Shown here: in pieces, positions 16,744-25,503 of the stretch
Layout: the number at the start of each line of letters is the position of its first letter
Numbering within the stretch: the first letter of the stretch is position 1
From: Jannaschia helgolandensis
GTDB taxonomy: Bacteria > Pseudomonadota > Alphaproteobacteria > Rhodobacterales > Rhodobacteraceae
Assembly: GCF_900109285.1 (NCBI RefSeq)
Contig: NZ_FNZQ01000001.1
Location: 587,001 to 651,000 of the forward strand
Length of the DNA stretch: 64,000 nt
Direction: 5' to 3'
Translations under genes and position numbers: made by a program
Notes under the pieces: generated by a model
The model's input: the letters and a program-made list of their open reading frames with translations, nothing else
What the model was told of the DNA's origin: nothing
The model's database searches: none

Positions 16744-17324
16744 AAGCGTTCTTCATTCGCAACGTGAAGCGCCTCTCGATCACGACACTGATCGCCATTT
16801 TGCTGATCTCGGCGCTCAGTCGAATTGTGTCGGCGGGCCTGGCCGGTCTGCCCGACGAAACCCTTGATCCGACCGACGCATCCTATGACCGCAACGCATT
16901 GCTCTGCCCGCCATCGGATGAGGTATCGATGCTGATCACCCAGATCGGTCAACGGGGCGAAGATCTCACCAACCGCGAGATGACGGTCGCGCTGCGGGAA
17001 CAGGATATCGCCGTCGCCCGGCAGGAAATCGAAGGCGCGCTCGCCCGCCTGACAGAAGCCGAAGAGAAGCTCGCCGCGCGGATGCAGCAATCCAGCACGG
17101 CGGCGGATACTGATGTGGACCAGCTGGTCCGCGTCTACGAAGGCATGAAACCAAAAGAAGCCGCCGTCCTGTTCGAGGCTATGGAGCCCGCATTTGCCGC
17201 AGGCTTTCTGACCCGGATGAGCGCCGATGCGGCCTCCGCCCTGTTTTCGAACCTGTCACCGGAAAAGGCATATGCGCTGAGCGTAATCATGGCCGGGCGC
17301 AATGCCAACGCGGCAAGGGAGTAG
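16740..17324 (+). CDS. motE: MotE-type motility chaperone (MgtE N-terminal-like domain)
   Basis: A 194-residue protein with an N-terminal signal-anchor (about residues 12-34), a long coiled coil (about residues 60-115) and a C-terminal domain with YEGMKPKEAAVLFEAMEP and LTRMSADAASALFSNLSPEKAYALS, the MgtE-N-like repeat seen in MotE. In Sinorhizobium meliloti MotE is the periplasmic chaperone that stabilises MotC, a periplasmic motor protein. The motA gene follows at once, and the large secreted protein after motA is a candidate partner. Overlap with the preceding gene is four bases. Confidence 0.8.
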   Translation: MKAFFIRNVKRLSITTLIAILLISALSRIVSAGLAGLPDETLDPTDASYDRNALLCPPSDEVSMLITQIGQRGEDLTNREMTVALREQDIAVARQEIEGALARLTEAEEKLAARMQQSSTAADTDVDQLVRVYEGMKPKEAAVLFEAMEPAFAAGFLTRMSADAASALFSNLSPEKAYALSVIMAGRNANAARE

Positions 17325-17328
17325 TCCT

Positions 17329-18192
17329 ATGGTCGGCGTCGTAGGTATCGTCTTCATCTTCGTCATGGTTTTTGGCGGCTATCTGATGGCGGGGGGCAAG
17401 ATGGCCATCATCCTCAAGACCTTGCCATATGAAATCACCATGATCGGAGGGGCCGCCATCGGCGCTTTTCTGGTGGGCAACAGCATTCCCGAGATCAAGC
17501 ATACGCTCAAAGACATCGGGAAGGTGTTCAAGGGCCCCATATGGAAGCCCGGCGACTACCGCGATCTGCTGTGTCTGCTGTACGAGCTGGTTCGTCTGGG
17601 GCGACAGAATGCCGTTGCCCTCGAAGAGCATATCGAGAACCCCGCCGAATCGTCAGTCTTTCAGGAGTATCCCCGAATTGTTGCCGACGCCGAGGCAATC
17701 GCGATGATCTGTGATACCTTGCGCGCCATTTCGATGAACTACGATGATCCGCATCAGGTCGAAGATGTGTTGGGTCGCCGGATGGAGGAAAACCTCCACC
17801 ATTCGATGCACTCCAGCCATGCCTTGCAGTCGATGGCAGACAGCCTTCCGGCCCTCGGCATCGTGGCAGCCGTACTGGGCGTGATCAAGACAATGGGATC
17901 CATCGACCAACCTCCTGAAGTTCTGGGAAAATTGATCGGCGGTGCCCTCGTCGGCACATTTCTCGGCGTGTTTCTCGCATACGGCATCGTCGGACCTTTC
18001 GCCATCCGCCTGAAGGCGATCTGCGAGCAGGACGCTCATTTCTATTCCCTGATTCAGGATGTCCTGGTCGCCAACCTGCATAACCACGCGACCAACATCT
18101 GCATCGAGGTCGGACGCCAGTCGACACCGACCCACATGCGGCCCAGCTATTCCGAACTCGAAGAAGCCATAAAGGCGAGGAGGGCCGCATGA
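17329..18192 (+). CDS. motA: Flagellar motor stator protein MotA
   Basis: A 287-residue inner-membrane proton-channel subunit with four hydrophobic segments (near 2-22, 34-50, 165-185 and 198-220). The third carries LPALGIVAAVLGVIKTMG with the conserved proline, and the large cytoplasmic loop between TM2 and TM3 (residues 60-160) holds the torque-generating charged residues that contact FliG. The ATG at 17329 follows AAGGGA; the frame is open further upstream but that overlaps motE. The partner motB is not next to it nor anywhere in the window. Confidence 0.94.
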   Translation: MVGVVGIVFIFVMVFGGYLMAGGKMAIILKTLPYEITMIGGAAIGAFLVGNSIPEIKHTLKDIGKVFKGPIWKPGDYRDLLCLLYELVRLGRQNAVALEEHIENPAESSVFQEYPRIVADAEAIAMICDTLRAISMNYDDPHQVEDVLGRRMEENLHHSMHSSHALQSMADSLPALGIVAAVLGVIKTMGSIDQPPEVLGKLIGGALVGTFLGVFLAYGIVGPFAIRLKAICEQDAHFYSLIQDVLVANLHNHATNICIEVGRQSTPTHMRPSYSELEEAIKARRAA

Positions 18193-19985
18193 TACGCATG
18201 ATTGTCGTCATGGTCCTGATCGGATTTGGCGGAGCATATCCTCTGTCCGCCGAAACCGCGTCGGTTCAATCCGGTGAACACGCAACCTTCAGCAGGTTGG
18301 TTTTTCCGGACAAACCCGGTCGGACATGGCGTCAGGAAAGACCGACGCCATCGCGCGTGGAAATCATCTTTTCGGAAGGCGCGCCCGATCTCGACCTGAC
18401 TCGGGTCTTCGATTTCATCCCCCGCGACCGACTGCGGGAAGCTGTATTCACGACAGGAAAGCTGATCCTGACTCTTGGCTGCGAGTGTCCGGTCGACATC
18501 AGCCAGATCGCTTCGGGGCATATCGTCGTCGACGTCGGAGACGGACCGCCATTGCCTGCCGGAGATCCCCGCCTGGAAGCGAATCGCGCAGTCTTACCCG
18601 CTAAGCCCCGTCAGCGACTTTTGCCGCTGGTCTTGCCGCCCCGCAACTTGACGGGCCCGACATTCTCGGAGCCCATGGGTCCGACCGTAGCCGACGCGCA
18701 GATTACGGTCGCCGACACATCCGGTCCGCCACAAATGCGATTTCATCCCCTCGGAAACGTTCCCCTGACGCTGATCGAGCCGAAATCGAAGGGCGACACC
18801 CAGAGCGCCCAGGCCTGCCCGATCGAAGCACTTGCAGCTGAAACTCTGCTTCAGGATCCGGCCGAGGCGCTGCAATCGCTTGGTGCACAGATCGGGCTGT
18901 TGCTCGACGGCGGTGACGTACTTGACCGGTCCGCGGTCACCCGGTTGTCGCATATTTACCTTGCCATCGGGTGGGGGGCCGAAGCGCTGCAGATCGCATC
19001 AACCAATTCAACCGATCAAACGGCCCTTTCCACTATTGCCGCAGCGCTGGACGGTATTCCGAACCCCGGTGGCCCGGTTCCCGACCCAGGGTGCGGCCCT
19101 GCAACTGCCGTGATCGCGCTTTTGTCCCTTGAGGGGCCTTCGGGCTGGGATCGGACAGATTTGCCCGCCGTAACGGGTTTTCTCGATGGCATGTCGACGG
19201 ATCGCTGGCGCGACTTGCGAGACAGGCTCGAGGCCGCGCTCGGAGAGGTGAACTCATCGCAGGTTTTGGCAGGTCTGGGGCCCGCACAGGACGATACGTT
19301 CGACGCATCCACGCCGAGCGTGCGGGCTGCCGGTACAGACATTGCTGCCATCGAGGCCACGATCGAAATTCTCGCACGCGCCCTGACGAAAGGCATTGCT
19401 GCACCTGATCTGCAGATCGGTAACGCATTGGCGCTCCGCCCATCGATCCCTGACGGGCCGTTGCGTGATCAACTGGATGTTTTGCTGGCGGAGACGTTCG
19501 TGGTTGCGCGCAGACCCGGCGAAGCCGTCGCGATGGTTGCGAATGGGGATGCATCCGCCCCCGACATTCTCGACCTCGCATTGCGACATCTCTCACCCTC
19601 CCAAGCTGCCGAATTTGTCGTACGGCTGCGACCGCACCTGACTGCATTTCCTATTGCGCGGCAGAAGGCCCAGGCCATGTTTGCGAATCTCGACCTGCCC
19701 GAGATCGCCCGACGGTTCGCGGACGACGGTCCGCCCACACAGGACTTTGTTCCGACCGAGGCCATCCTCCCGCTAGCGGATGTCGACCCATGGCTCTCGC
19801 GGAATATGGCGATGCTCGCCGCCGCGCCAGCCGAAACATGGACCGACCGGAACCGGTTGGCGCAGGCAATCGTGTCCCGCAACGCAAGCGACCTGCCGCC
19901 AGCCGACCTTGCTGCCGCCGAGGCGGTTCTGTCGGAAAGCCGCATTCTCTCGGACCTCGTCTCCCGGCTTGTCCGGTCGCCGTAA
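18189..19985 (+). CDS. Large secreted protein downstream of motA, unknown (MotC analogue?)
   Basis: A 598-residue protein with an N-terminal signal peptide (about residues 1-21, ending LSA). Residues 28-120 look like a small beta-rich domain (HATFSRLVFPDKPGRTW, then ILTLGCECPVDISQIASGHIVVDV) reminiscent of AMIN-type periplasmic domains; residues 190-598 are almost all helical, with repeated 30-40 residue units suggestive of a TPR-like solenoid (LDLALRHLSPSQAAEFVVRL region). It overlaps the motA stop by four bases and precedes flhA. I do not recognise the family. Position and the upstream motE suggest a periplasmic motor or stator accessory, analogous to rhizobial MotC; this is inference. Confidence 0.6.
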   Translation: MIRMIVVMVLIGFGGAYPLSAETASVQSGEHATFSRLVFPDKPGRTWRQERPTPSRVEIIFSEGAPDLDLTRVFDFIPRDRLREAVFTTGKLILTLGCECPVDISQIASGHIVVDVGDGPPLPAGDPRLEANRAVLPAKPRQRLLPLVLPPRNLTGPTFSEPMGPTVADAQITVADTSGPPQMRFHPLGNVPLTLIEPKSKGDTQSAQACPIEALAAETLLQDPAEALQSLGAQIGLLLDGGDVLDRSAVTRLSHIYLAIGWGAEALQIASTNSTDQTALSTIAAALDGIPNPGGPVPDPGCGPATAVIALLSLEGPSGWDRTDLPAVTGFLDGMSTDRWRDLRDRLEAALGEVNSSQVLAGLGPAQDDTFDASTPSVRAAGTDIAAIEATIEILARALTKGIAAPDLQIGNALALRPSIPDGPLRDQLDVLLAETFVVARRPGEAVAMVANGDASAPDILDLALRHLSPSQAAEFVVRLRPHLTAFPIARQKAQAMFANLDLPEIARRFADDGPPTQDFVPTEAILPLADVDPWLSRNMAMLAAAPAETWTDRNRLAQAIVSRNASDLPPADLAAAEAVLSESRILSDLVSRLVRSP

Positions 19986-19997
19986 CCCCGCATTAAC
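19982..19997 (+). promoter_or_regulatory. Candidate CtrA box upstream of flhA
   Basis: GTAA (19982-19985), seven bases, TTAAC (19993-19997): one base off the CtrA consensus TTAA-N7-TTAAC. It lies 50 bases before the flhA start and overlaps the stop codon of the preceding gene. It suggests that flhA-fliR-flhB has its own CtrA-dependent promoter within the larger operon. No experimental support. Confidence 0.55.
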
Positions 19998-20047
19998 CAG
20001 GCGCGCGTAAGAGCGGGAAATCGCCGTTCGCCCGACAGGATGACTGC

Positions 20048-22108
20048 ATGAGATCAATGTTCCAACCAACGGCTATGATGGCCCTCGCTCTGATGGCCGT
20101 CATCCTGATGATGATTTTACCCATGCCGTCCTGGGTTCTCGATATCGGTCTGTCCGCCAGCTTTGCGATCGCAATCCTGATCTTCACGACGACACTGTTT
20201 ATCGAGCGTCCGCTGGATTTTTCCGCCTTTCCGACGATCCTGCTGGCTTCCCTAATGTTGCGTTTGTCGCTCAACGTCTCTTCCACGAAGCTGATCATCG
20301 GGCAGGGGCATACCGGAACCGACGCCGCAGGATCCGTGATCGAGGGATTCGCATCTTTCGTAATGAGTGGCAGTGTCGCGTTGGGACTTGTGGTGTTCGG
20401 CGTACTGCTGATCGTGAACTTCATGGTCATCACCAAAGGCGCGACCCGGATGGCCGAAGTGGGTGCGCGGTTCGCGCTGGACGGCATGCCGGGCAAGCAA
20501 CTTGCCATCGACAGCGATATGTCTGCAGGGGCCATCGATCATGAGGAAGCCAAGCGACGCCGCGAGGTTGAATTGGCCGAGACGACATTCTTCGGATCTC
20601 TTGATGGCGCATCGAAATTCGTCAAGGGCGATGCCGTCGCGGGCCTCCTGATCACGTTGCTCAACCTTGTCGTGGGGTTGAGCGCCGGAATGATCGCACA
20701 TGGAATGCCGATCGGTCAGGCTGTTGAAACGTATGCGATTCTTACGGTGGGTGACGGACTGGTGTCGCAGATCCCAGCCGTCATTATTTCGATCGCATCC
20801 GGACTTTTGCTGGCGCGTGGCGGCGGTAAAGGGGCCGTCGACAAGGATATCGCCGCACAGATCGGCCGTCATCCCGCTGCGCTTGGGACTGTAGCGCTGA
20901 TCATGATGGTTTTCGCCTTGGTTCCCGGCTTGCCCTTTCTGCCTTTCACCATAGGCGCCGTTATTCTGGGGGGTACTGCGGCAATTCGGTTTCGTACCTT
21001 GGCCAAGCCCGAGGCGCCGCCACCGGAAGACATCGCTCCGATCTTGAACGAACGGCAGATCGGGGACGTTCTGGCGCTGGATGAGATCCGCGTCGAATTC
21101 GCGCTCGATCTTGTTGACCTGGCGCTGGACCCCTCGAACGGACTGGAATCGCGGATCACAGGGCTGCGAAACCATATCGCCGAGAAGTTCGGCATCATCC
21201 TGCCGGAAATCCGCCTGACTGACGATCAAGGTCTGCCGGCAGGCACCTATGTCATTCTGATTCAAGGCGTCGAAGCGGCCCGTGACCGGCTGGAGCGCGA
21301 TCACGTTCTGATGCTGACTGGTGCAGGCACACCGGAACGGGTTCCGGGCCGAGCCGTGAAAGAACCGGTATACGGTGCTCCGGCCAAGTGGATTCCATCG
21401 TCGGCGGCGACTGATCTGATCGGCGAAACCATTGTGACACCGGGCGAAGTTCTCGCCACGCATCTGCTCGAAGTCATCAAGTCGAATTTCCCGCGCCTTC
21501 TGGGTCTCAAGGGTTTGCAGCATCTGCTGGACGCCTTTACCAAGGTTTCCTCGCCCGAAAAGGCGGTCGCGAACCGGCGTCTGCTGGAGGAATTGGTACC
21601 ATCGAAAGTCTCACCGGAACTACTGCTCTCGGTTCTCCGCCTTCTGCTGGCCGAACGCGTTTCGGTGCGAAACCTACCGGTCATTATCGAGGCGATCGCC
21701 GAGCAGCGAGAGACGGGGCACGGAGCCGATGATATCGCGGAACACGTTCGCCGTCGCCTGTCGGCACAGATCACGGCCGAGATGAAACGTCCCGACGGAA
21801 CGCTGCCGCTGATCCAGCTTTCCCCGGATTGGGAGGCTGCGTTCGAACGGTATCAGCTTGATGGCGCGACGGGTCGTGGCGACGTCGCGCTGCCTCCGGA
21901 CATGTTTCAGAAGCTGGCCATCGGGCTGGCTCAAAGCATCGGAAAGGCGGCGGAACAGGGCAATCATGCGGCAATTGTCACATCAGCCCGCCGCCGCCGA
22001 TTCGTTCATGACATCATGGCCGCCCGCGGCCTGCCGAACTCCGTCATCGCTTATGAGGAAATCGGGCCAGCAACTACACCGGCGATCCTCGGATCAGTGG
22101 CCGCATGA
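20048..22108 (+). CDS. flhA: Flagellar export apparatus protein FlhA
   Basis: A 686-residue FHIPEP-family protein. The N-terminal half holds about eight transmembrane segments; the cytoplasmic loop has the signature GARFALDGMPGKQLAIDSDM with the aspartate needed for proton-driven export. The soluble C-terminal domain (about residues 330-686) forms the nonameric ring that docks export chaperones; it includes EILLPE-like and RHVLMLTG-like strands. The start at 20048 gives the standard N-terminus. It overlaps fliR by four bases. Confidence 0.96.
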   Translation: MRSMFQPTAMMALALMAVILMMILPMPSWVLDIGLSASFAIAILIFTTTLFIERPLDFSAFPTILLASLMLRLSLNVSSTKLIIGQGHTGTDAAGSVIEGFASFVMSGSVALGLVVFGVLLIVNFMVITKGATRMAEVGARFALDGMPGKQLAIDSDMSAGAIDHEEAKRRREVELAETTFFGSLDGASKFVKGDAVAGLLITLLNLVVGLSAGMIAHGMPIGQAVETYAILTVGDGLVSQIPAVIISIASGLLLARGGGKGAVDKDIAAQIGRHPAALGTVALIMMVFALVPGLPFLPFTIGAVILGGTAAIRFRTLAKPEAPPPEDIAPILNERQIGDVLALDEIRVEFALDLVDLALDPSNGLESRITGLRNHIAEKFGIILPEIRLTDDQGLPAGTYVILIQGVEAARDRLERDHVLMLTGAGTPERVPGRAVKEPVYGAPAKWIPSSAATDLIGETIVTPGEVLATHLLEVIKSNFPRLLGLKGLQHLLDAFTKVSSPEKAVANRRLLEELVPSKVSPELLLSVLRLLLAERVSVRNLPVIIEAIAEQRETGHGADDIAEHVRRRLSAQITAEMKRPDGTLPLIQLSPDWEAAFERYQLDGATGRGDVALPPDMFQKLAIGLAQSIGKAAEQGNHAAIVTSARRRRFVHDIMAARGLPNSVIAYEEIGPATTPAILGSVAA

Positions 22109-22860
22109 TCGAGGCCGCGCTGGCGCTGCACGACGCGGCGCTGCCGCTCCTGTCGCAATTGTTCGCGGTATTCCTGCGTGTCGGTGGTCTGATGCTGGTC
22201 GTGCCGGGCTTCGGTGACCGCCTGATCCCCATGCGTATCCGGTTGGTCGTGGGCTTCGCCCTGTCGGCCGCCATCGCGCCGTCTGTTCCCGTACCTGCGG
22301 CGGTCACGCCCGACCTTGTCGCCGTCGAACTGACAGTGGGCTTCGCTCTTGGAACAGTCCTGCGGTTCATCGCTGCCGCCCTGACCATGGCCGGGATGAT
22401 GGCGGCGCAATTGACGTCGCTTTCGCAGCTGTTCGGAAACGTCGAGCCATCATCGGCCATCGGCAACCTGCTGAACATGGCGGGGCTGGCTCTCCTGATG
22501 GCGTCGGGGTTGCCGATGATGCTGATCGAGATGCTGATGCGCAGCTATGACGTGCTGCCACAGGGCCTGGCCATGCCCGGGAACGATGTTGCCGGATGGA
22601 TCGTTACCCGTGCATCCCAGGCCTTCGGGCTGGCCTTTGCCATGGCCGCTCCCTTTGCCCTGGCCGCCCTGATCTACAACGCGGCGATGGGTGTTATAAA
22701 TCGGGCGATGCCCCAGTTGATGGTTGCCCTGGTAGGCGCACCTGCGATCACCGGGGCCAGCGCGGTTCTGTTGTTTCTGGCCGCACCCTTGATCCTGACA
22801 GTCTGGAAAACCACGATGGTCGCCGTTCTGGCGGATCCCATCGGCGGCGGAATGCCATGA
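22105..22860 (+). CDS. fliR: Flagellar export gate protein FliR
   Basis: A 251-residue inner-membrane protein with about six hydrophobic segments. Family-typical stretches are LFAVFLRVGGLMLVVPGFGDRLIPMRIRL near the N-terminus and SLSQLFGNVEPSSAIGNLLNMAGL in the middle. FliR joins FliP and FliQ in the export gate. It is coupled to flhA and flhB by four-base overlaps. Confidence 0.93.
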   Translation: MIEAALALHDAALPLLSQLFAVFLRVGGLMLVVPGFGDRLIPMRIRLVVGFALSAAIAPSVPVPAAVTPDLVAVELTVGFALGTVLRFIAAALTMAGMMAAQLTSLSQLFGNVEPSSAIGNLLNMAGLALLMASGLPMMLIEMLMRSYDVLPQGLAMPGNDVAGWIVTRASQAFGLAFAMAAPFALAALIYNAAMGVINRAMPQLMVALVGAPAITGASAVLLFLAAPLILTVWKTTMVAVLADPIGGGMP

Positions 22861-23930
22861 GCAAGGACGACGGCGCAGAACGCAGTCACGAGGCCACGCC
22901 GCAGAAGCTGGACGAGGCGCGCCGCAAAGGCGAGCTCGTCAAATCGCAGGACCTGGCAAGTTGGGCCGGATATCTGGGCGCGCTTCTCGCGCTGATCGTG
23001 GTTGCGCCCGACGTTGGTCAGCGACTGGCGGATCTGGGTGGCAGCCTGTTGCAGGATGCCGAGGCGCTGTCCGCCCCTTTGGCGTCCGGTGGTCCGGGTC
23101 GCTCCGCCGACGTCATGCTGGAGGGGTTGATCGCGATCGGCCTGATCGTTTCCCCCTCGGTCACGCTTGTCATCGTCGTTCTGATCGCGCAACGCGCCAT
23201 CGTCGTTGCGCCGTCCAAGCTTGCGCCCAAGCTCTCGCGCATTTCCATCCTGTCGAATGCCAAGAACAAATTCGGTCCCAGCGGATTGTTCGAGTTCTTC
23301 AAATCCGCCGTGAAGATGATCCTGTTCGGCAGTCTGATGGTCTGGTTCCTGCTGCGCCACGCGGACCGTTTCATCGCGGCGGCGGCGGGCGACCCGCGGG
23401 CGATTCCCGCCATGATGACCGACCTCCTGGCCAAATTCGTCGTTGTTGTCGTGATCGTGTCGGGTGCCATCGCCGCCATCGATTATGCCTGGCAACGCCA
23501 TACCCATATGGCCAAGAACCGTATGACCCGGCAGGAGGTTCTGGACGAGATGAAGCAATCCGAAGGCGATCCGCAGTTGAAAGCCCAGCGACGGCAGAAA
23601 GCACAGGAAATCGCGCTGAACCAGATGCTTCAGGATGTGCCGGATGCTACGGTGATCGTCGTCAACCCGACGCATTATGCCGTTGCCCTGAAATGGTCGC
23701 CCATGGACCCTTCACCCCCGGTTTGCCTCGCCAAGGGGGTCGACCACGCCGCTGCGCGCATCCGCGAAGCAGCGGCCCAGGCAGACATTCCGATCTTCAG
23801 CGATCCACCAACTGCGCGGGCGCTTCATGCCACGGTTGAGGTCGGAGAAGCGATTGATCGCGAACATTTTGCCGCCGTCGCGGCTGCGGTCCGGTTCGCC
23901 CGAGCCCTGTCGGGCAGGGACGAGACATGA
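22857..23930 (+). CDS. flhB: Flagellar export switch protein FlhB
   Basis: A 357-residue membrane protein. The start at 22857 gives the usual N-terminus (GAERSHEATPQKLDEARRKGELVKSQD). Four hydrophobic segments follow, then a cytoplasmic C-terminal domain with the autocleavage motif NPTHYAVAL, where cleavage between N and P switches substrate specificity from rod/hook to filament proteins. Conserved ARIREAAAQADIPIF follows. Overlaps fliR and the next gene by four bases each. Confidence 0.95.
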   Translation: MSKDDGAERSHEATPQKLDEARRKGELVKSQDLASWAGYLGALLALIVVAPDVGQRLADLGGSLLQDAEALSAPLASGGPGRSADVMLEGLIAIGLIVSPSVTLVIVVLIAQRAIVVAPSKLAPKLSRISILSNAKNKFGPSGLFEFFKSAVKMILFGSLMVWFLLRHADRFIAAAAGDPRAIPAMMTDLLAKFVVVVVIVSGAIAAIDYAWQRHTHMAKNRMTRQEVLDEMKQSEGDPQLKAQRRQKAQEIALNQMLQDVPDATVIVVNPTHYAVALKWSPMDPSPPVCLAKGVDHAAARIREAAAQADIPIFSDPPTARALHATVEVGEAIDREHFAAVAAAVRFARALSGRDET

Positions 23931-24253
23931 CGGACAAGACCGATCTTGTGGTTCTGTGTCAGCTGGCCGGTCTGACGGCGGAGAAATCCGCCGCCCGGCT
24001 GGCGCGTATACAATCGCTGATCGACACGTTGGAGGGGAAGGCGGCCGATCTGCGCCGGGCGGCTCCGGCGGCACCCGTTTCCATCACCGAGGCAGTGATG
24101 CGGGATCGTTGGCATCGCTGGCGGACCCAGCAGATTACCTTACTCAACATGCAGGTGGCGCGCCTCCAGGCCGTGGCCCAGCCCCAGCGTGAGGTGCATG
24201 CGCGAAATACCGCGCGCAACGCCGTCCTCGAGAAGCTCAGCAAAAAGCGATGA
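23927..24253 (+). CDS. Small coiled-coil protein after flhB, FliJ-like candidate
   Basis: A 108-residue, mostly helical, soluble protein with heptad-like leucines (residues 8-45 and 70-108) and a very basic C-terminus (LEKLSKKR). It overlaps the flhB stop by four bases, so it is cotranslated with the export genes. FliJ, the small coiled-coil chaperone that links the FliI ATPase to FlhA, is otherwise missing from this cluster; size and helical pattern would fit a short FliJ. Sequence identity is too low to be sure. Confidence 0.5.
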   Translation: MTDKTDLVVLCQLAGLTAEKSAARLARIQSLIDTLEGKAADLRRAAPAAPVSITEAVMRDRWHRWRTQQITLLNMQVARLQAVAQPQREVHARNTARNAVLEKLSKKR

Positions 24254-24299
24254 CGGCAGCGCGATGATTGTTACGCGGCGCCGTGTCGGCTTGGCCGTA

Positions 24300-24755
24300 T
24301 CAGCTTGATTGGCGCGTAACCGAAGAAATCAGGACGCGGGCAGTTTCATCGTCCAGACGCTCACGCAGAACATCGTCCAGACGCAACCGCAGACGCTGCA
24401 TCGAGACGGGGTCCGTGAAATTTCCATCGAATCCCCCGAGACTCCCATGAAGAAACAAGGCCTCGGTCAGACCGTCGCGCAGCACGGGTTCGCGCAACAG
24501 GATATCTTCCTGCCCGGTGTTGTCCGATGCCACGCCCAGGCTCAGGATGACATGGCTCCAGACCTGACCATCGCGCAGGATCGGGACAACAAAAGCTTCG
24601 CGCAGTGTCGCCACGGCGTCCAGCGCCTTGGGCTGCTCCGGCACGGCCTCGCTCTCGTCTGCATTGTCTGCCACGGGTTTCAGAAAGTGACCTGCAGCCG
24701 CCCCCCCGACAAGCGACAGGGCGATCGCGAACAGGGCGAGGATCTTCGCCATCAT
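24300..24755 (-). CDS. FliL-like flagellar protein downstream of flgH
   Basis: A 151-residue protein with an N-terminal signal-anchor (about residues 3-24) and a periplasmic domain containing VVPILRDGQVWSHVILSLGVASD and LRLRLDDVLRERLDDETARVLISSVTRQ, similar in layout to FliL. It is the last gene of the flgB-to-flgH operon; its start codon overlaps the flgH stop. It is a second FliL-like protein in the cluster, besides the one at 15816. The alternative ATG three bases downstream gives one residue less. Confidence 0.65.
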   Translation of the reverse strand: MMAKILALFAIALSLVGGAAAGHFLKPVADNADESEAVPEQPKALDAVATLREAFVVPILRDGQVWSHVILSLGVASDNTGQEDILLREPVLRDGLTEALFLHGSLGGFDGNFTDPVSMQRLRLRLDDVLRERLDDETARVLISSVTRQSS

Positions 24756-25483
24756 CAGAACGGCAGCAGGATGTCGGCCACCTGCTGTCCGTATCGCGGT
24801 TGCTGCACATCGGTGATCTGGCCACGTCCCCCATAGGAGATACGGGCCGCCGCGATCTTGTCATATGTGATCTCGTTCTGGCGCGAAATGTCCTCGGGTC
24901 GGACGTAGCCGGTCACCAGCATCTCGCGAAGTTCGAAATTCACGCGCACCTCCTGGCGGCCCTCGATCCGCAGCACGCCATTGGGCTGCACATCGACAAC
25001 CGTCGCGGCGACGCGCAGGGTCAGTCGCTCTTTTCGACGAACCCCGCCGGAGCCGTTCGACGCGCTTTGCGACGATGTCCCGACCGCACTGGCCAGGCTT
25101 GATCCATCGGGCAGACTGTCCTGAACGGCCTGTGGCAGACCAAATAAATCGGGGATCTGCAGCGACTCCGATCCGCTGCGCGACCGGTTGGTGGCATTGT
25201 CGATCTCGGCGCGTTCGTCGATCTCGACCACGACGGTCAGGATGTCGCCACGCCCGCCCGCCCGCCTGTCACCCAGAAGCGACTGACGGTCGCCGGTCCA
25301 GAGCGACGCCGCCCGCAGTGGATCGCGTTGCGCCAGAATGTCGATGGGTTGGGGTGCCGTCATGGCCAGATGTTCCGCGCTTTGGACGACGGGCGTCAGC
25401 TCCGGTGCCCGACCCACGTCGGCAATCTTTCCGCAAGCGGACAGCAGGACGAATATCGCGAGGACAGGCAGAAAGGGCTTCAT
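24755..25483 (-). CDS. flgH: Flagellar L-ring protein FlgH
   Basis: A 242-residue outer-membrane lipoprotein. The signal peptide ends in the lipobox LSAC (cysteine 17). The mature protein has the FlgH segments RAASLWTGDRQSLLGDRRAGGRGDILTVVVEIDERAEI and ILRIEGRQEVRVNFE..YVRPEDIS, where residues line up with the L-ring barrel. FlgH forms the L ring; the P-ring gene flgI is not in this window. It sits 20 bases after flgA. Confidence 0.95.
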   Translation of the reverse strand: MKPFLPVLAIFVLLSACGKIADVGRAPELTPVVQSAEHLAMTAPQPIDILAQRDPLRAASLWTGDRQSLLGDRRAGGRGDILTVVVEIDERAEIDNATNRSRSGSESLQIPDLFGLPQAVQDSLPDGSSLASAVGTSSQSASNGSGGVRRKERLTLRVAATVVDVQPNGVLRIEGRQEVRVNFELREMLVTGYVRPEDISRQNEITYDKIAAARISYGGRGQITDVQQPRYGQQVADILLPF

Positions 25484-25503
25484 GGAAAGGCTCCGCTCTC
25501 AGA

